In this document: positions 45,191 through 56,435 of the stretch, one piece after another
Position numbering within the stretch: position 1 is the first letter of the stretch
Layout of the letters: every line of letters begins with the position of its first letter
Notes under the pieces: model-generated
Databases searched by the model: none
What the model saw: only the letters and a program-made list of their open reading frames with translations
Told to the model about the DNA's origin: nothing
Origin: Terebella lapidaria
Lineage: Eukaryota > Annelida > Polychaeta > Terebellida > Terebellidae
Length of the DNA: 64,000 bases
Reading direction: 5' to 3'
Assembly: GCA_949152475.1 (NCBI GenBank)
Contig: OX424562.1
Span: forward strand, 23,312,209 to 23,376,208
Program-made: the position numbers and the translations under genes

Positions 45191-45332
45191 CCGATTCTTT
45201 CTAATTCGCGCTCAAATATATTGTCACGTGACATGCGACTCGATCGCACAGTGTGACCAGCGACCAGATCGCATGCGAGTGGGTTGCGACTCGGTCGCTG
45301 CGACTGACTCGCATAGTCTGATGGCAGCTTAA

Positions 45333-46015
45333 GAGGTGGTGTCACTATCGAAGACCCAGCAGACGGTGGTCCAGTTCTCAGAGGTGGTGTCACCATCAAA
45401 GACCCAAAAGGGTGTGATCCAGTTGTCAGAGGTGGTGTCCCCATCGGAGACCCAGCAGACGGTGGTCCAGTTCTCAGAGGTGGTGTCACCATGGAAGACC
45501 CAGCAGACAGTGGTCCAGTTGTCAGAGGTGGTCTCACCATCGGAGACCCAGGAGACGGTGATCCAGTTGTCAGAGGTTGTGTCACCATCAAAGACCCATC
45601 AGAGTGTGATCCATTTGTCAGAGGTGGTGTCACCATGGAAGACCCAGCAGACGGTGGTCCAGTTGTCAGAGGTGGTCTCACCATCAAAGACCCAGCAGAG
45701 TGTGGTCAAGTTGTCAGAATTGGTGTCACCATCGAAGACCCAACAGAGTGTGATCCAGTTGTCAGAGGTGGTGTCACCATCGAGGACCCAGCAGACGGTG
45801 GTCCAGTTGTCAGGGGTGGTGTCACCATCAAAGACCCAGCAGAGTGCAGTCCAGTTGTCAGAGGTGGTGTCACCATCGAAGACCCAGCAGACTGTGGTCC
45901 AGTTGTCAGAGGTGATGTCACCATCGGAGACCCAGCATAGTGTGATCCAGTTGGCAGAGGTGGTGTCACCATCAAAGACCCAGCAGACGATGGTCCAGTT
46001 GTCAGGGGTGGTTGC
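45333..46015. repeat. 48-bp minisatellite, right part
   Basis: Continuation of the array at 40028-40808 after the Harbinger insertion, about 14 units. Variants such as GAGTGTGATCCAG and CATGGAAGACC are frequent. Frames EDPADGGPVVRGGVTI (plus) and DNWTTVCWVFDGDTTS (minus) are open but unsupported as genes. Confidence 0.85.
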
Positions 46016-46139
46016 GCTTACGAAGAACTTGCTGGATCTCCTGCTTCCGTTTCGCGCCAATGAGCTTGTAAAGTTTCCTGCAATTTGATGTGTTGTTGTA
46101 TTATACTTACTGTCTTCTCTGTCTTTGCCTCTGTCTTCA

Positions 46140-46210
46140 CCTTGTTTGGCACTGAAATGGCCTTCTTGAGCCCAAAGTGCCGTTAAGCTTTATTTCTTCT
46201 TCTTCTTCTT
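46140..46210 (+). mobile_element. LINE 3'-end fragment
   Basis: TTGTTTGGCACTGAAATGGC, CTTCTTGAGCCCAAAGTGCC, GTTAAGCTTTATTTC, then (TTC)6. This is only the last ~70 bp of the LINE family seen at 3765 and 46750. Confidence 0.8.
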
Positions 46211-46299
46211 CTGTCTTCACCAGGTCGAAAGGTAAAAATGTAAATGTGGCAGCACTGTTCTTTCGAAAACTTTCTGAACTGTTGTTCATAGTTCGCTAG

Positions 46300-46728
46300 G
46301 GTAAATTTTCGTGCACCTGTAATCCATGAGCGAGCAAGTGACGACGTCCTTAAGTAGTCTTGATCGCATTGAACCTTTTTTTTTTGCCATTGAAGGAGGT
46401 CGTTTTGAACTCTCAGCTTCTGGTGCGCGGCGATTCAGTTCACTTCTCGGCCTCATGAGTAGGGTCTTTTGCTGGCTCTGCATAAAAATATAAGGTCAAT
46501 ATTTGCAGCTTACATGTCGTTATTACGATAATACTAGACGTCAAGGCCTATAGATTCTCATTTGAGATCCTCTATGGTGTATAATTATACGTTACCTCAT
46601 GTAAAATTAATGGATATCCGACCCATAGTGTTGGTAAGCTACTGGTAAAAATTCTTACATTGGTAGTACGTGGTGGGTCATCTTCTCCATTCTGTTGACT
46701 GGGCATGGTTAATCTGTGATCAATCTGA
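46300..46728 (-). CDS. Two possible exons of an unrecognised gene
   Basis: A candidate exon follows TGTTACATTTCAG (near 46729) and reads IDHRLTMPSQQNGEDDPPRT to donor ACCAAT|GTAAGAAT near 46655. A second follows TTTTATGCAG near 46476 and reads SQQKTLLMRPRSELNRRAPE, KKKGSMRSRLLK. The splice signals are good, but no domain is recognised and phases were not confirmed. They may be the N-terminal exons of a decayed transposon gene. Confidence 0.25.
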
Positions 46729-46749
46729 AATGTAACAAACTGAGAATTC

Positions 46750-47460
46750 AACCTCAGCATCCGGAGAAGTGGGTTTTGTCATTTGTTCAGATTCTCTATC
46801 AGCCCTTCAAGCCATAGAGAATCGTAATATTGACCATCACCTACGTTTGGATATTTTAACTGAACATCAACGTAGTTTTCAAATGCATAAAGTTGTGGTA
46901 TTTTGTTGGGTACCCAGTCATGTGGGCATTCCTGGGAATGAACGTGCCGACAAGGCTGCCAGGGCAGCTCTTGATCTGGACGTCACATTTTTCAGGGTGT
47001 AACATTCAAGCTGCTCATCCACACGTACTTGTACGCAGAATGGCAGTCATTCTGGGATGAGCAGGTTGATAACAAATTACACAAAGGCAAACCAATGATT
47101 TGATTGTTGTACCCCAATAAACGAAATGTCCAGGCGTGATCAACTGGTTATGTCACGGGCTCGTATAGGGCATACATACCTTACTCAAGGTTACCTGCTC
47201 CGTGGGGAGGAGGCCCCTGTATGTGTGCCCTGTCGAGATTTGGCTGACACTCGTCATTTGTTTTATGAGTGTCAGTCAATGTATGATGTTTTCAGTGATA
47301 TTATTATTATAAAATCCTCAATTTTACTGTTCACTGCAAATTTTTATTTGTAGAACTTGCGGTTTTATCATTCTTGATTCTACTTTTATATCCTTGTTTG
47401 GCACTGAAATGGCCTTCTTGAGCCCAAAGTGCCGTTAAACTTTATTTCTTCTTTTTCTTC
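46750..47460 (+). mobile_element. LINE fragment with RNase H domain, broken
   Basis: RNase H: GFVICSDSLSALQAIENR, VVVFCWVPSHVGIPGNERAD and KAARAALDL, which holds the D, H and D of the second half of the active site. Stops and shifts follow (WQSFWDEQVDNKLH in another frame), then RRDQLVMSRARIGHTYLTQG, LLRGEEAPVCVPC and HLFYECQ. The 3'UTR ends in GCCCAAAGTGCCGTTAAAC and a TTC-rich tail. It belongs to an I/Nimb-type LINE with RNase H. The RT and first half of RNase H are missing. Confidence 0.85.
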
Positions 47461-47768
47461 GCATGTTCTACGAGTGTCAGTCCATATACAGTGAAACCTC
47501 AACATTAAGGTCAGTGAGCAGACTGACCTCAGATGACCTGATTAGTGGGGTGACCTTATTAATGAATACAACCTCCGAAGAGATATTTTTAGGAACACAC
47601 TCAAGTGAAGATAATCATCAAATTTTATTGAAAGGAAATTGTTGCATTACATTGTTTGTCAACAAGAAAGCAATTACTTCAAAATTGGGCATCGATTGCT
47701 TGCACGAACATTCAGAACATTTACACTTCAAAACAAAACAAAATATTGTCAGATTGGCACTGTTAATG

Positions 47769-48329
47769 TCACTTGATTTTCAGGCAAGAGTCCATCTTTG
47801 ATTGCTTTCCCTGGCTTTTCACCTCAACACTTTGTTCCGCGAGCTGGTCCTCTGCATTGGCGAATATTTGCCACAAGTCGAGTCCCTTTGAAACACAAAA
47901 CAGTTTCAATCTGGCAGCCATGGCAGTGGCGTCTTCCAATGTCATGTCATCTCTTTCGGCTGGAACACTGACATCCTTTTCTCCTTCAGAGTCGGGATGC
48001 ACATTTGAGGTCGTGCTGCCTGCCACAAAATCCCTCACCAGGCGCTCCTCCCAGTTATCCTCGAGTGTATCACCGGTGGGTGTATCACTGTGAATGTTGA
48101 CATACTCCAGTGGGTCAGTGATGACGTCAGTGAGGTCAGATGAGCGAACGCGAGCCAAAAGTTCTGAGAGGGGAATGTGGTCTTCAGGGTCATCGTCAGG
48201 TGGTGGTGAGGGTGCCGAGGGCGAGGGGAAGCCAGCCTTCACAAAACACTTGGTGATGGTTGTGGTTTTGATGGCCTTCACGGAATCTGCTCTCCAATGG
48301 ACTGCATCGAGCACATTTATGTCCTTCAC
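47769..48329 (-). pseudogene. Tigger/pogo-like transposase C-terminal fragment
   Basis: The frame begins KDINVLDAVHWRADSVKAIK, TTTITKCFVKAGFPS, the end of the DDE_1 region in Tigger/jerky-type transposases, followed by an acidic variable tail (DDDPEDHIPLSELLARVRSS) and a C-terminal helix with KGLDLWQIFANAEDQL. The HTH and catalytic DDE parts are missing: sequence to the right of 48345 is a LINE 3' fragment. Dead transposon piece. Confidence 0.65.
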
Positions 48330-48359
48330 CAGTTGGGATGATTGAGATTTTTGTACAAA

Positions 48360-48652
48360 TGTACAAACTTTTCAGTGATTTTAATATTTGTAAAATCCTC
48401 AATTTCCTTCGGGAATTTAGGGTATATTTTTGTTTTCAGACATACAACTCTAGTCAACTCGTTTGAGTCTAGATCTAGTCATCAATATTTTCACAATTAA
48501 TCTTGTAAGCTTTTACTGTTCACTGCTAATTTTTAATTGTAGAACTTGCGGTTTTATCAATCTCGATACTACTTTTATACCCTGGTTTGGCACCGAAATG
48601 GCCTTCTTGAGCCCAAAGTGCCGTTAAACTTTATTTCTTCTTCTTCTTCGTT
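48360..48652 (+). mobile_element. LINE 3'UTR fragment with TTC tail
   Basis: Matches the 3'UTR of the LINE at 3765-4258, from TTTTCAGTGATTTTAATATT through GAACTTGCGGTTTTATCA to AAAGTGCCGTTAAAC and TTTATTTC(TTC)n. It lies at the broken edge of the Tigger fragment. Confidence 0.8.
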
Positions 48653-49400
48653 GTCGTTTCCTTGTCGCGGGGAAGGGAGTCAAATGTCCGTCTTCTAAAC
48701 ACTGTGTCAGATGCTGTCGTAGATCCTGCTGCGTCAGTCGGTAGTCCTCGGTAGTCCTCTGTCAAAGCAAAGAAACGTCGCGAAGGCCGCAGCGAAGAGT
48801 CCACAGTCAAATACTCCTTTCTGTTGGGAAAGTCAGTCGTGAGGTAGCTGTCGAGGTGTCCTTAGATAGTGTCGGAAGATTCGTCGCGTGCTGGTTGTAT
48901 CTTGTGAAGATAGCGTCGGCTGCAAACTGTCGCGGACGACTTCATGCACGAGTTGTACAGAGTCTTCAGTACCTACACGAGTTGCCAGGTCAGGGTTGGG
49001 GAGAACCAAGGTCGATTGTAGTCTGTGGACATCAGGGAACTGAGTGTTGAGAAGTCTAGAAGAGGCGTCCATTATCTTGTCGTTAAGGCACCTGCCCTCA
49101 CTGAGCAGAAGTCTGTCGTCCTTGTCGAGGTTGAGGTCGGGGATCCTGTCGTTGTCCGTCCGAGATCGCTCGAAGGGTGTGGGGGGTGGGGATGGCGTTC
49201 AGAGATGCCTGACACGCTGTCTGACGGGGGCTCTAGCTGGAGATGTCGGCTCGTTGGGCAGAGGCGAGTGGTCTGTGTCGGTCTTTTCACGGAAGAATTT
49301 GAAACGCCTTCCTGTGACAACGTGAAAAATTTGACTTTAATGGCATTCAATATTATTTTTACTATAAATTGGTCCGCTTTGCATATCTAGGCCCTACTTC
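48653..49400. other. Unassigned GC-richer stretch
   Basis: Several overlapping frames are open on both strands, but none shows a domain. Given the gypsy integrase remnant just to the right in minus orientation, this may be a decayed downstream (integrase C-terminal) part of the same element. Confidence 0.3.
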
Positions 49401-49407
49401 AAATCTG

Positions 49408-49520
49408 CTTGTATGTAATTCCAACCTGAGAGCCGTTTGAAGGGTTTGATTCCAACGCTCGTCAAGTCCGTTGGTCTGTGGATGGTAGGCTGTTGAGATG
49501 CGCTTGAGTGTCAATTGCCA
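49408..49520 (-). pseudogene. Gypsy-type integrase remnant
   Basis: On the minus strand 49510-49430 reads LKRISTAYHPQTNGLDERWN, QTLQTALR. AYHPQTNG-x2-ER-N is the conserved end of the integrase core in Ty3/gypsy retrotransposons. Only about 30 codons are recognisable; flanks are shifted or lost. Confidence 0.7.
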
Positions 49521-49529
49521 TTAGTTCTT

Positions 49530-50440
49530 GCAGTGTCGTCGGAAGCATTTAAAAGTGAAGGGGCCCAATATGTCTGGTCTGGAGGGTTGAGGGGGAGTTG
49601 GGGTGTGGGCGCCCTAACCCCCCCCCCTCCCCCACCCCCCAAAAAATTTTGGAATTTGGTGTACCTTGGATCCAGTTCAATGTTATGTTTGTGGGCTATT
49701 CAATTTTTCTTTAATTGGAAAATTATCATCTAAAATAGGCCCAAAAGAAATTCAAACCACTCCATCTTTTAAAATCTTGATGAAAAGTTACTGAGCAGAA
49801 CAGATGGGCAAGATTTGAAATAGATAGATTGTATGATTTCTATGTCGGTATTATGACTCAATTCAACTTCATCATCTCTTCAAGGGTGGCACCAGAACCC
49901 CCCTGACATGGTGTCTGAGCTCCCTGTTGGAGGGGGTCTGAAATCTATATGTACACAGATCGCAACCGAGCAGAGGGAGGGAGCCAGCGTACAGCGTGTG
50001 GGGCCCCTTGAGCGGGCCCCAGAAGCCAGAGCTTTTTGGTGTTCTGGGGTTGATTCTTAACTTCTACTGGCTCTTAACTGACCTGGTTTCCATTCCCGCG
50101 ATTTCATAACTTTTTAGAAATATTCTTCTGACTTTATTTTTTTATCATTCAAGCCCATATCGATCATGTTTGAAGTTGCGTGCTTTCTCCCACCCAAATT
50201 GTGTGTGAATTCTTACTTCTTTCATGTAAACGAAATATACTTCCATTTTTTTTTTTTTGAGAATTCAGACGAGGTTCACAATAGAATAATGAGAATACAT
50301 CATTTACATGTTTTACCGACAATTACACATTTTTCCCAGACGGAGGTGTGGGGGTATGTAGCTCCCCTGACCCCCCTTTGCTGCCGCCCCTGCCTCACCG
50401 GTGCAGTAACCCACTCACAGATCTACTTATTTTTTAGTTG
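49530..50440. other. Low-complexity spacer
   Basis: C-rich runs (49618-49640) and AT-rich sequence. No gene or repeat family is recognised. Confidence 0.4.
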
Positions 50441-50454
50441 TATATATCGTTGGT

Positions 50455-50780
50455 TTCCCAACGAGTGTCAGTCAATATATGATGTTTTCAATTATTTTAA
50501 TATTTATAAAATCTTCAACTTCCTTCGGGAAATTGGGGTACATTTTTATTTCTAGACATTTTGTCTAGAACTCTAGTCAACTCGTTTGGGCCTAGTTCTA
50601 GCCATTAATATTTTCACCATTAACTTTGTAGCTTTTACCGTTCACTTAAAAAATGTATCTATAGAACATGTTAGATATGATGATAAAATTCTTGAAACTG
50701 CTTTTATATTCTCGTTTGGCACTGAAATGGCCTTCTTGAACCCAAAGTCCCGGTAAACTTTATTCCTTCTTTCATTCCTT
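50455..50780 (+). mobile_element. LINE 3'UTR fragment, diverged
   Basis: From GAGTGTCAGTCAATATATGA through TAAAATCTTCAACTTCC and TCTCGTTTGGCACTGAAATG to CCGGTAAACTTTATTCC. Same family as 48360-48652 but more diverged, with a degenerate tail. Confidence 0.75.
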
Positions 50781-50972
50781 CTTGGGATTGAGATTCTGGG
50801 ATTCCTATATATGATTCTTAAAGCGTACACTCCCACAATTGTTACCCATATCCTTGAGACATGAGCGTGTGCGCCACTGAAATGACCCACTGTGAAATGT
50901 GTATTGTTGATTCATTCGTTCCAAAGAACAAATACATTATATTTCACAGGTGAAATCTGCTATCTACCAACA

Positions 50973-51118
50973 CCTAGTGACGTCTGGACACCACCTGGTG
51001 CCGTCTGGGCAATACCTAGTGCCGTCTGGACAACACCTGGTGCCGTCTCGACAATACCTGGTGACGTGTGGACAACACCTGGTGTGACGTCTGAACAACA
51101 CCTAGTGACGTCTGGATA
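50973..51118. repeat. 21-bp minisatellite (about 7 copies)
   Basis: Unit CGTCTGGACAACACCTGGTGC with ACCTAGTG and TCTCGACAATACC variants. No associated gene is recognised. Confidence 0.75.
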
Positions 51119-51249
51119 TGTATCTAATCCCCAAAGCTCTCCAACACTGGATAATTCTCTTCACACCCAGTGTTGGTCGCTACTCATCGTTGAAATGGTA
51201 AGTAAGACAGTTGGAAAGAAAATAACCGAACATTGCGACGAGTAATCGG

Positions 51250-52570
51250 GATTCATCTATACACGTATGCCATGATTATTGACGGACGACGCTATATGAT
51301 TAGCATGACCCCCGGTACGCCCGAACCCTATCTTAGACACGAGGACAGACAGTGAAACGTGAGTGAATCAAGCATGAACTGATGACGTGACATGCACCTC
51401 GACGAGCTATCGACGGACAAATTGACCTGGTCAGTCTGATCAATCAAAGCTCCCGGACGAACGATTGCGCATAGACCCAAAGCAGATAGATGCTCTTTTG
51501 ATACTCGGGACAGTTATCAAGAGAAATTGCCTCTCATTGTGCATTTATTCGGACAATCGTTGGACTCCTTTTAAATTTGAGAAAATACTGAGGACTGATC
51601 TATGTATTTGTGAATGAACATGGAACAGTTAAGGCATCGCCGTGTGAAATACAATTTACGAGAACTAGATCCACTTGTGAATCAGTGCCGTCGTGAACAG
51701 CTCTTGTGAACGTTCAACGAGCGACCACACACACTCCAACCGACACCATGAACTAAGACAGCACCAGCTGTCCAAGGCTTCTTGGAGGCTGAAAGTAGTC
51801 TACATATAGGCAGGATGTAGTCTGACTGAGTATGGAGAATATTCGGAATTAAATATTTCTTTTACAGGTGACAGCTTGTCGTGCCTTCCGCGAACACTCG
51901 GTGACCTCTCTACAAGATGGATGTCTAATACATGACGGATGTCTTCTTCTTTGAGAGCGTGTGTATGATTGAACTGCAGTGTTGAGCAACTGCTGACAAT
52001 TGTACAGGTAGGTCAACTCACTGGTCCTGGGAGATTCACCATAAAATGAAAGAATGTTACACGGAGCTGGGATTAGATCTTAGCCTCGAATAGCTGTGAT
52101 GGTTTGTTTGCAAAGAAAAAGTTTCAGAACTGTGGAAAGCTTCTAATTATACGAACTCAAATAAAATAAATTTATCCCTTTCAGGCAGACGTAAATGGTT
52201 TGGTTGTGTAGCCTGGTATGCCCAGTTGGTACCTACAACAAGCAACCGAAGTGACTAAATACTCTGCCCTGCCGGAAATGCTGCAAGCACAATGAGGAAT
52301 CGTGGGTTATGACACCAAAACCACGGAACATTAAAGAAATTAATTTCTGAATGTCCTACTATATGTATAAATATGCCTTGAATGCAGAAATAAATTTCTT
52401 ATGAACGGATGCACTCTTTATTCTACTAGTATGCCAGGTGCACTCATGAATATTTGCCACTAAGGGCTAATTTACACTCAATTCAAGATTTCAAGTAGAT
52501 GTCAGCTTGGGGTCGGGTTAAAAGTTAAAGGTCGAAAATATCCCCGGTGTTCAACCAGACCCCAAATATG
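51250..52570. other. Stretch without a recognised gene
   Basis: Mixed-composition DNA. No open frame above about 60 codons, no repeat family shared with other parts of the window and no RNA gene recognised. Confidence 0.45.
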
Positions 52571-52575
52571 TAGTT

Positions 52576-53382
52576 ATACCGTATTACCCCGCATATAGGC
52601 GCATGCGCCTATAAGTGAAACAGCGCCTTTTGAGAAGTTGTGAAAATATTAACTGGTTTCATTTATAGGCGCATGCGCCTATAACTGAAACTAGGCGCAT
52701 GCGCCTATAAGTGAATCATGCTTTATAAACATTTATATAGGCCGTAGGCTAGGTACAGGCCTACACATCTCCTGATTTTGACGCGGACTTGAAATATATA
52801 GCCTAATATAAACTTCACATACGTAACGTAAGCTTCGAAACACATTCTGTTATCCCACGTAGATATAATTCGGTATTACATATACAGACATGGGGTAACA
52901 AACTCATCACTGATTGAAAACGAGACTTGCAAGGGCTACGGAAATTCGTATCGAAGGTGGCGCGTGCCAAATTAGATATTCAGGATACAGGTTTATATCA
53001 CCGTTGTGGGTGGCCAATCACAGTCTCGGCTCTGTGTTCAGTCACTGATAATACTATATTTTCCCGTTCATACAATCCAACATATTTTGACGTCGGCATT
53101 GTATGGAGTTGAGGGTATCTGTGATATATGTGAACTCCCCTGATTGTGCTTTAATCAAAACGTGACCATGGAAAACTCAATCAACTTCGAAAAATCTCAG
53201 GGTTTTGCATATTTTTCGGTTGCACGCACACTGGTCAACAGTATGAAGCAAGTTTCACTTATAGGCGCACCAACTCGTGCAAAATTTAACCAACTTCATT
53301 TACAGGCACATGCGCCTATAAATGAAGCTAGGCGCACCTTCACTTATAGGCGCATGCGCCTATATGCGGGGTAATACGGTAT
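52576..53382. mobile_element. MITE with ~44-bp inverted termini and GCGCATGCGC palindromes
   Basis: Left end 52576 reads ATACCGTATTACCCCGCATA, TAGGCGCATGCGCCTATAAG, TGAA. The right end (53382) is its reverse complement over about 43 bp. GTAGTT flanks both ends (52570-52575 and 53383-53388), a 6-bp target duplication, possibly a little longer. The palindrome AGGCGCATGCGCCT recurs internally near 52674 and 52706, and a one-sided variant near 53307. No transposase is encoded. It is a non-autonomous DNA transposon; the superfamily was not determined. Confidence 0.85.
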
Positions 53383-53689
53383 GTAGTTCATCTTTAGATG
53401 ACCTTATACGTCACCTCAGATGAATCTGAGTGCACAAGTTACCTACCTTAGAATGCTTTTTATCATGGACAGGCAAGAACTCTAGATAATGAATGAGCAG
53501 TGGCTTTTTCATGGTAGGCAATGATTTAGAGTAATGTTTAAGTCAGTAGGCCGGATGTATATTACTGTGCCCTATCACGTGAAAACTGTGGGTGTAAATT
53601 ATTTATATCTCTCTCTCTATCTCACTCTCTCTCAATAACTCAAAATTTGATAGTTTGTTGCCATCGATTCTTGCGAGCAAAATTTGAGA

Positions 53690-54870
53690 TTTGAAGAAAA
53701 TTGACCGTTTGGTTCATGGAAATTAAATGGCTTGTAATGCTCATAATATCAAATCTAGGTCATCAAAGGTCAAATTCTTGGTCACCACAAAAAGTACCAT
53801 ATATGACTTCCCATCTGGAAGTATTGTTTTAGGAATTTACTCTTTAAAACATGTGGCTCATTATAAAGCATAGGAGAATTTAACATCGGAAAGTCCTATT
53901 TGGGCCCCGTAAAACATCAAAATGGCCGCCACACGCAGATCGGCGATTCAAGAGCATCCAAACTTATACACATTTTAAGGATACATGAGGGGAACATTTT
54001 GAAAGTAAAATTTTAAAACTGATCACACAGTTCTTGAGAAAATAATTTTTAAAGTTGAAAACATGCAAAAATGACCATTTCGGCATAAAAATGGCCGCCA
54101 AAACTGCAAAATCGATTCAATAAAAAAAAAATGAAAAAAATTAGCCCAAGGGCTAAGATAGGTTACCGGACAATTTTGGTTGAAGCACGACGGGTGAGAT
54201 ATGATATTCAGATTAACCATTTGAGGTTATCTTCGTGAACTTCAATGTCACCATCAAGTGTGCAGCATAAAAACTTGTATATGTTCAAAATACAAACACA
54301 AGGTCTATCTACAAGTATTTCGTCTTTAGACAAAATTTACATATTTTAGTCCCAAAATTTTCTTCAAAGGGTGAAAAAAATTTTTTGCCTAGAAATGGCC
54401 CAAATTGAATAGTAATGCGATTTGAGGCAAAAAAATGTTTTTTTCTGCCGACCCGTGAAAAATTCAAAATGACTGCCACACGTAGACCGGCGATTCAAGG
54501 GCAACAAAACTTATACACATCATAAAGGTATATTTGAAGGGGAATTTTTTTAAACGAAAATCTCAAAACTGATCAGACAGTTTTCGACAAAACACAGACG
54601 AGGTGCAAATTTAGGCATTTTTTTACCGCCAAATGGCTGTTTTGACTTTCAAAGTCATCCAAGGTCAAATTCAAGGTCACCACACAAGTCGCCATATATG
54701 ACTTCCCATTTGAAAGTGCCAATTTCTAAGCTCTATCTCCAAGCGTTCTATGAGTACAGTCCTGGCAGCTCCCATTATGAGGGAAAAAAGTCCAAAATTT
54801 TTTTCAGAGGGTGAAAACAATTTTTTGTCTAGAAATGGCCCAAAATGGATAGTAACGCGATTTGCGATTT
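53690..54870 (-). repeat. Reverse-oriented ~430-bp repeats and a terminal block
   Basis: Carries CAAAATGGCCGCCACACG, CAGATCGGCGATTCAAG and CTGATCACACAG boxes (53918-54040), a reversed terminal block TTAGCCCAAGGGCTAA then GATAGGTTACCGGAC (54144-54175), and another monomer at 54360-54870. The last monomer is interrupted at about 54872 by the element at 54873-56435 and resumes after it. Confidence 0.65.
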
Positions 54871-54872
54871 TT

Positions 54873-56435
54873 AGGTTACCGGACCTATGGTCCGATAACC
54901 TATTGGCATGGCGTTGCATCCGTCGGCGTCGTCCGTCCACATTTTTATCTTTAAAGTTTACGATCGGATCTATCTGAAATTTTGCACAAAAATACCTAAA
55001 AATATTTCAAGACGGGGTTATTTTTTTTGTTTTTTGATTTTCGCATTTTTTTTAAAATGGCGGCCATTTTCGCTGAAAAACGGCCAATTTCTGACTTTGG
55101 TGGCCATTTTCTCAAAAACTGTTCACAAAGTTTTGAGATTTTTATTTCAAAAGATTGCTCTCACATACCTCTGTGATGTGTATGGGTTTCGTTGCCCCTG
55201 AATCGCCGGTCGGCGTGTAGCGGCCATTTTCATTTTCTCGACGGGTCCCAAATGGGACTTTTCCATGTTAAATTCTCCTGTGCTTTATAATGGGACACAT
55301 TATGCTTAATATCTCACTTGGTATTGAGATTAGAGACTAGGAATCAACTATGGACACATAGGAAATGATATATGCTGATTATTGTCATGTGCTTGAATTT
55401 GACCTTTGACCTCATTTTCAAGGTCAGAGCACAAAATGGCTAATATCTTGCTTATTATCGACGTTACAGCTTATGAATCAATTGTGCACATATAGGAAAT
55501 GATATAATCCAAATATTCTGATGACCTTGAATTTGACCTTCGACCTCATTTTCAAGGTCAAAGAACAAAACAGCTAGTATCTCGCTTATTATCAACTTTA
55601 CAGCGTTGGAATGAATTGTGCACATATAGGAAATGATATAGTCCTAATATTTTGATGACTTTGAATTTGACCTTTGACCTCATCTTCAAAGTCAAAGCAC
55701 AAAATGGCTAATATCTCGCTCATTATCGACTTTACAGCTTAGGAATCAATTGTGCGCATATAGGAAATGATATAGTCTGAATATTTTGATGACCTTGAAT
55801 TTGACCTTTGACCTCATTTTCAAGGTCAAAGTACAAAATGGCTAATATCCCACTTCATATCGACTTTACAGCTTAGGAATCAATTGTGGTCATATAGGAA
55901 GTGATATATGCTGAATATTCTTGTGATCTTGAATTTGACATTTGCCCTCATTTTCAAGGTCAGATCACGAAATTGCTAATATCTCGCTTATTATCGACTT
56001 TACAGCTTTGGAATCAATTGTGAACATTTAGGAAATGATATACGCCGAATATTCTGACAATCTTGAATTTGACTTTTAACCTCATTTTCAAGGTGAGAGC
56101 ACAAAATGGCTAATATCTCACTTATTATCGACTTTACAACCTTGAATATACATTGTGTACATATACAAAATGATGTATGCTCAATGTTTTGATGAACTTC
56201 AAATTGACCTGTGACCTCATTTTTAAGGTCAGAGCACATAATGGCTAATCTCTCACTTATTAAGTTATTATTGACTTTACATCTTAGGAATCACTTGTGG
56301 ACATGAAGTGATATATATCCTGAATATCATCGTTACCTTTAATTTAACGTTTGACCTCATTTCCAAGGTCAGGGGACAAAATGACCAATATCTAAAATAT
56401 AAAAACATTGTCCGGTAACCTTTCCTAGCCCGTGG
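54873..56435 (+). mobile_element. Non-autonomous element with palindromic ends nested in the ~430-bp repeat
   Basis: Head: AGGTTACCGGACCTATGGTC-CGATAACC (hairpin), then GGCGTCGTCCGTCC. Tail: TGTCCGGTAACCTTTCCTAG, then CCCGTGGGCTAA. Head and tail share inverted AGGTTACCGGAC / GTCCGGTAACCT. It interrupts a reverse ~430-bp monomer: the left flank ends ...GATTTGCGATTTTT and the right flank continues with TTTTTTCGTCGAAAATTC then AAAATAGCCGCCATATG. The interior, 55290-56400, is the same ~134-bp satellite as at 42241-44733 (measured spacing 134 bp). Confidence 0.65.

Larger units (their letters stand above)
40811..45329 (-). mobile_element. PIF/Harbinger-like DNA transposon inserted in the 48-bp minisatellite
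   Basis: Terminal inverted repeats of about 45 bp: 40811-40855 and 45329-45285 both read AGCTGCC(G/A)TCAGACTATG, then CGAGTCAGTCGCAGCGACCG, with one mismatch. Sub-termini hold many GCGACT/AGTCGC boxes. The flanks TCA (40808-40810) and TAA (45330-45332) fit a 3-bp target duplication with one change, as expected for this superfamily. The minisatellite unit is continuous across the insertion (GTTGTCA / AGAGGTGG). The only coding remnant is the nuclease start at 44734-45190. The rest is repeat DNA, so it is non-autonomous or decayed. Confidence 0.8.

Noticed and set aside
40314..46088. Open frames across the 48-bp minisatellite on both strands
   Set aside because: All frames are open by periodicity, the array is split by a transposon, and no start, splice or domain context exists.
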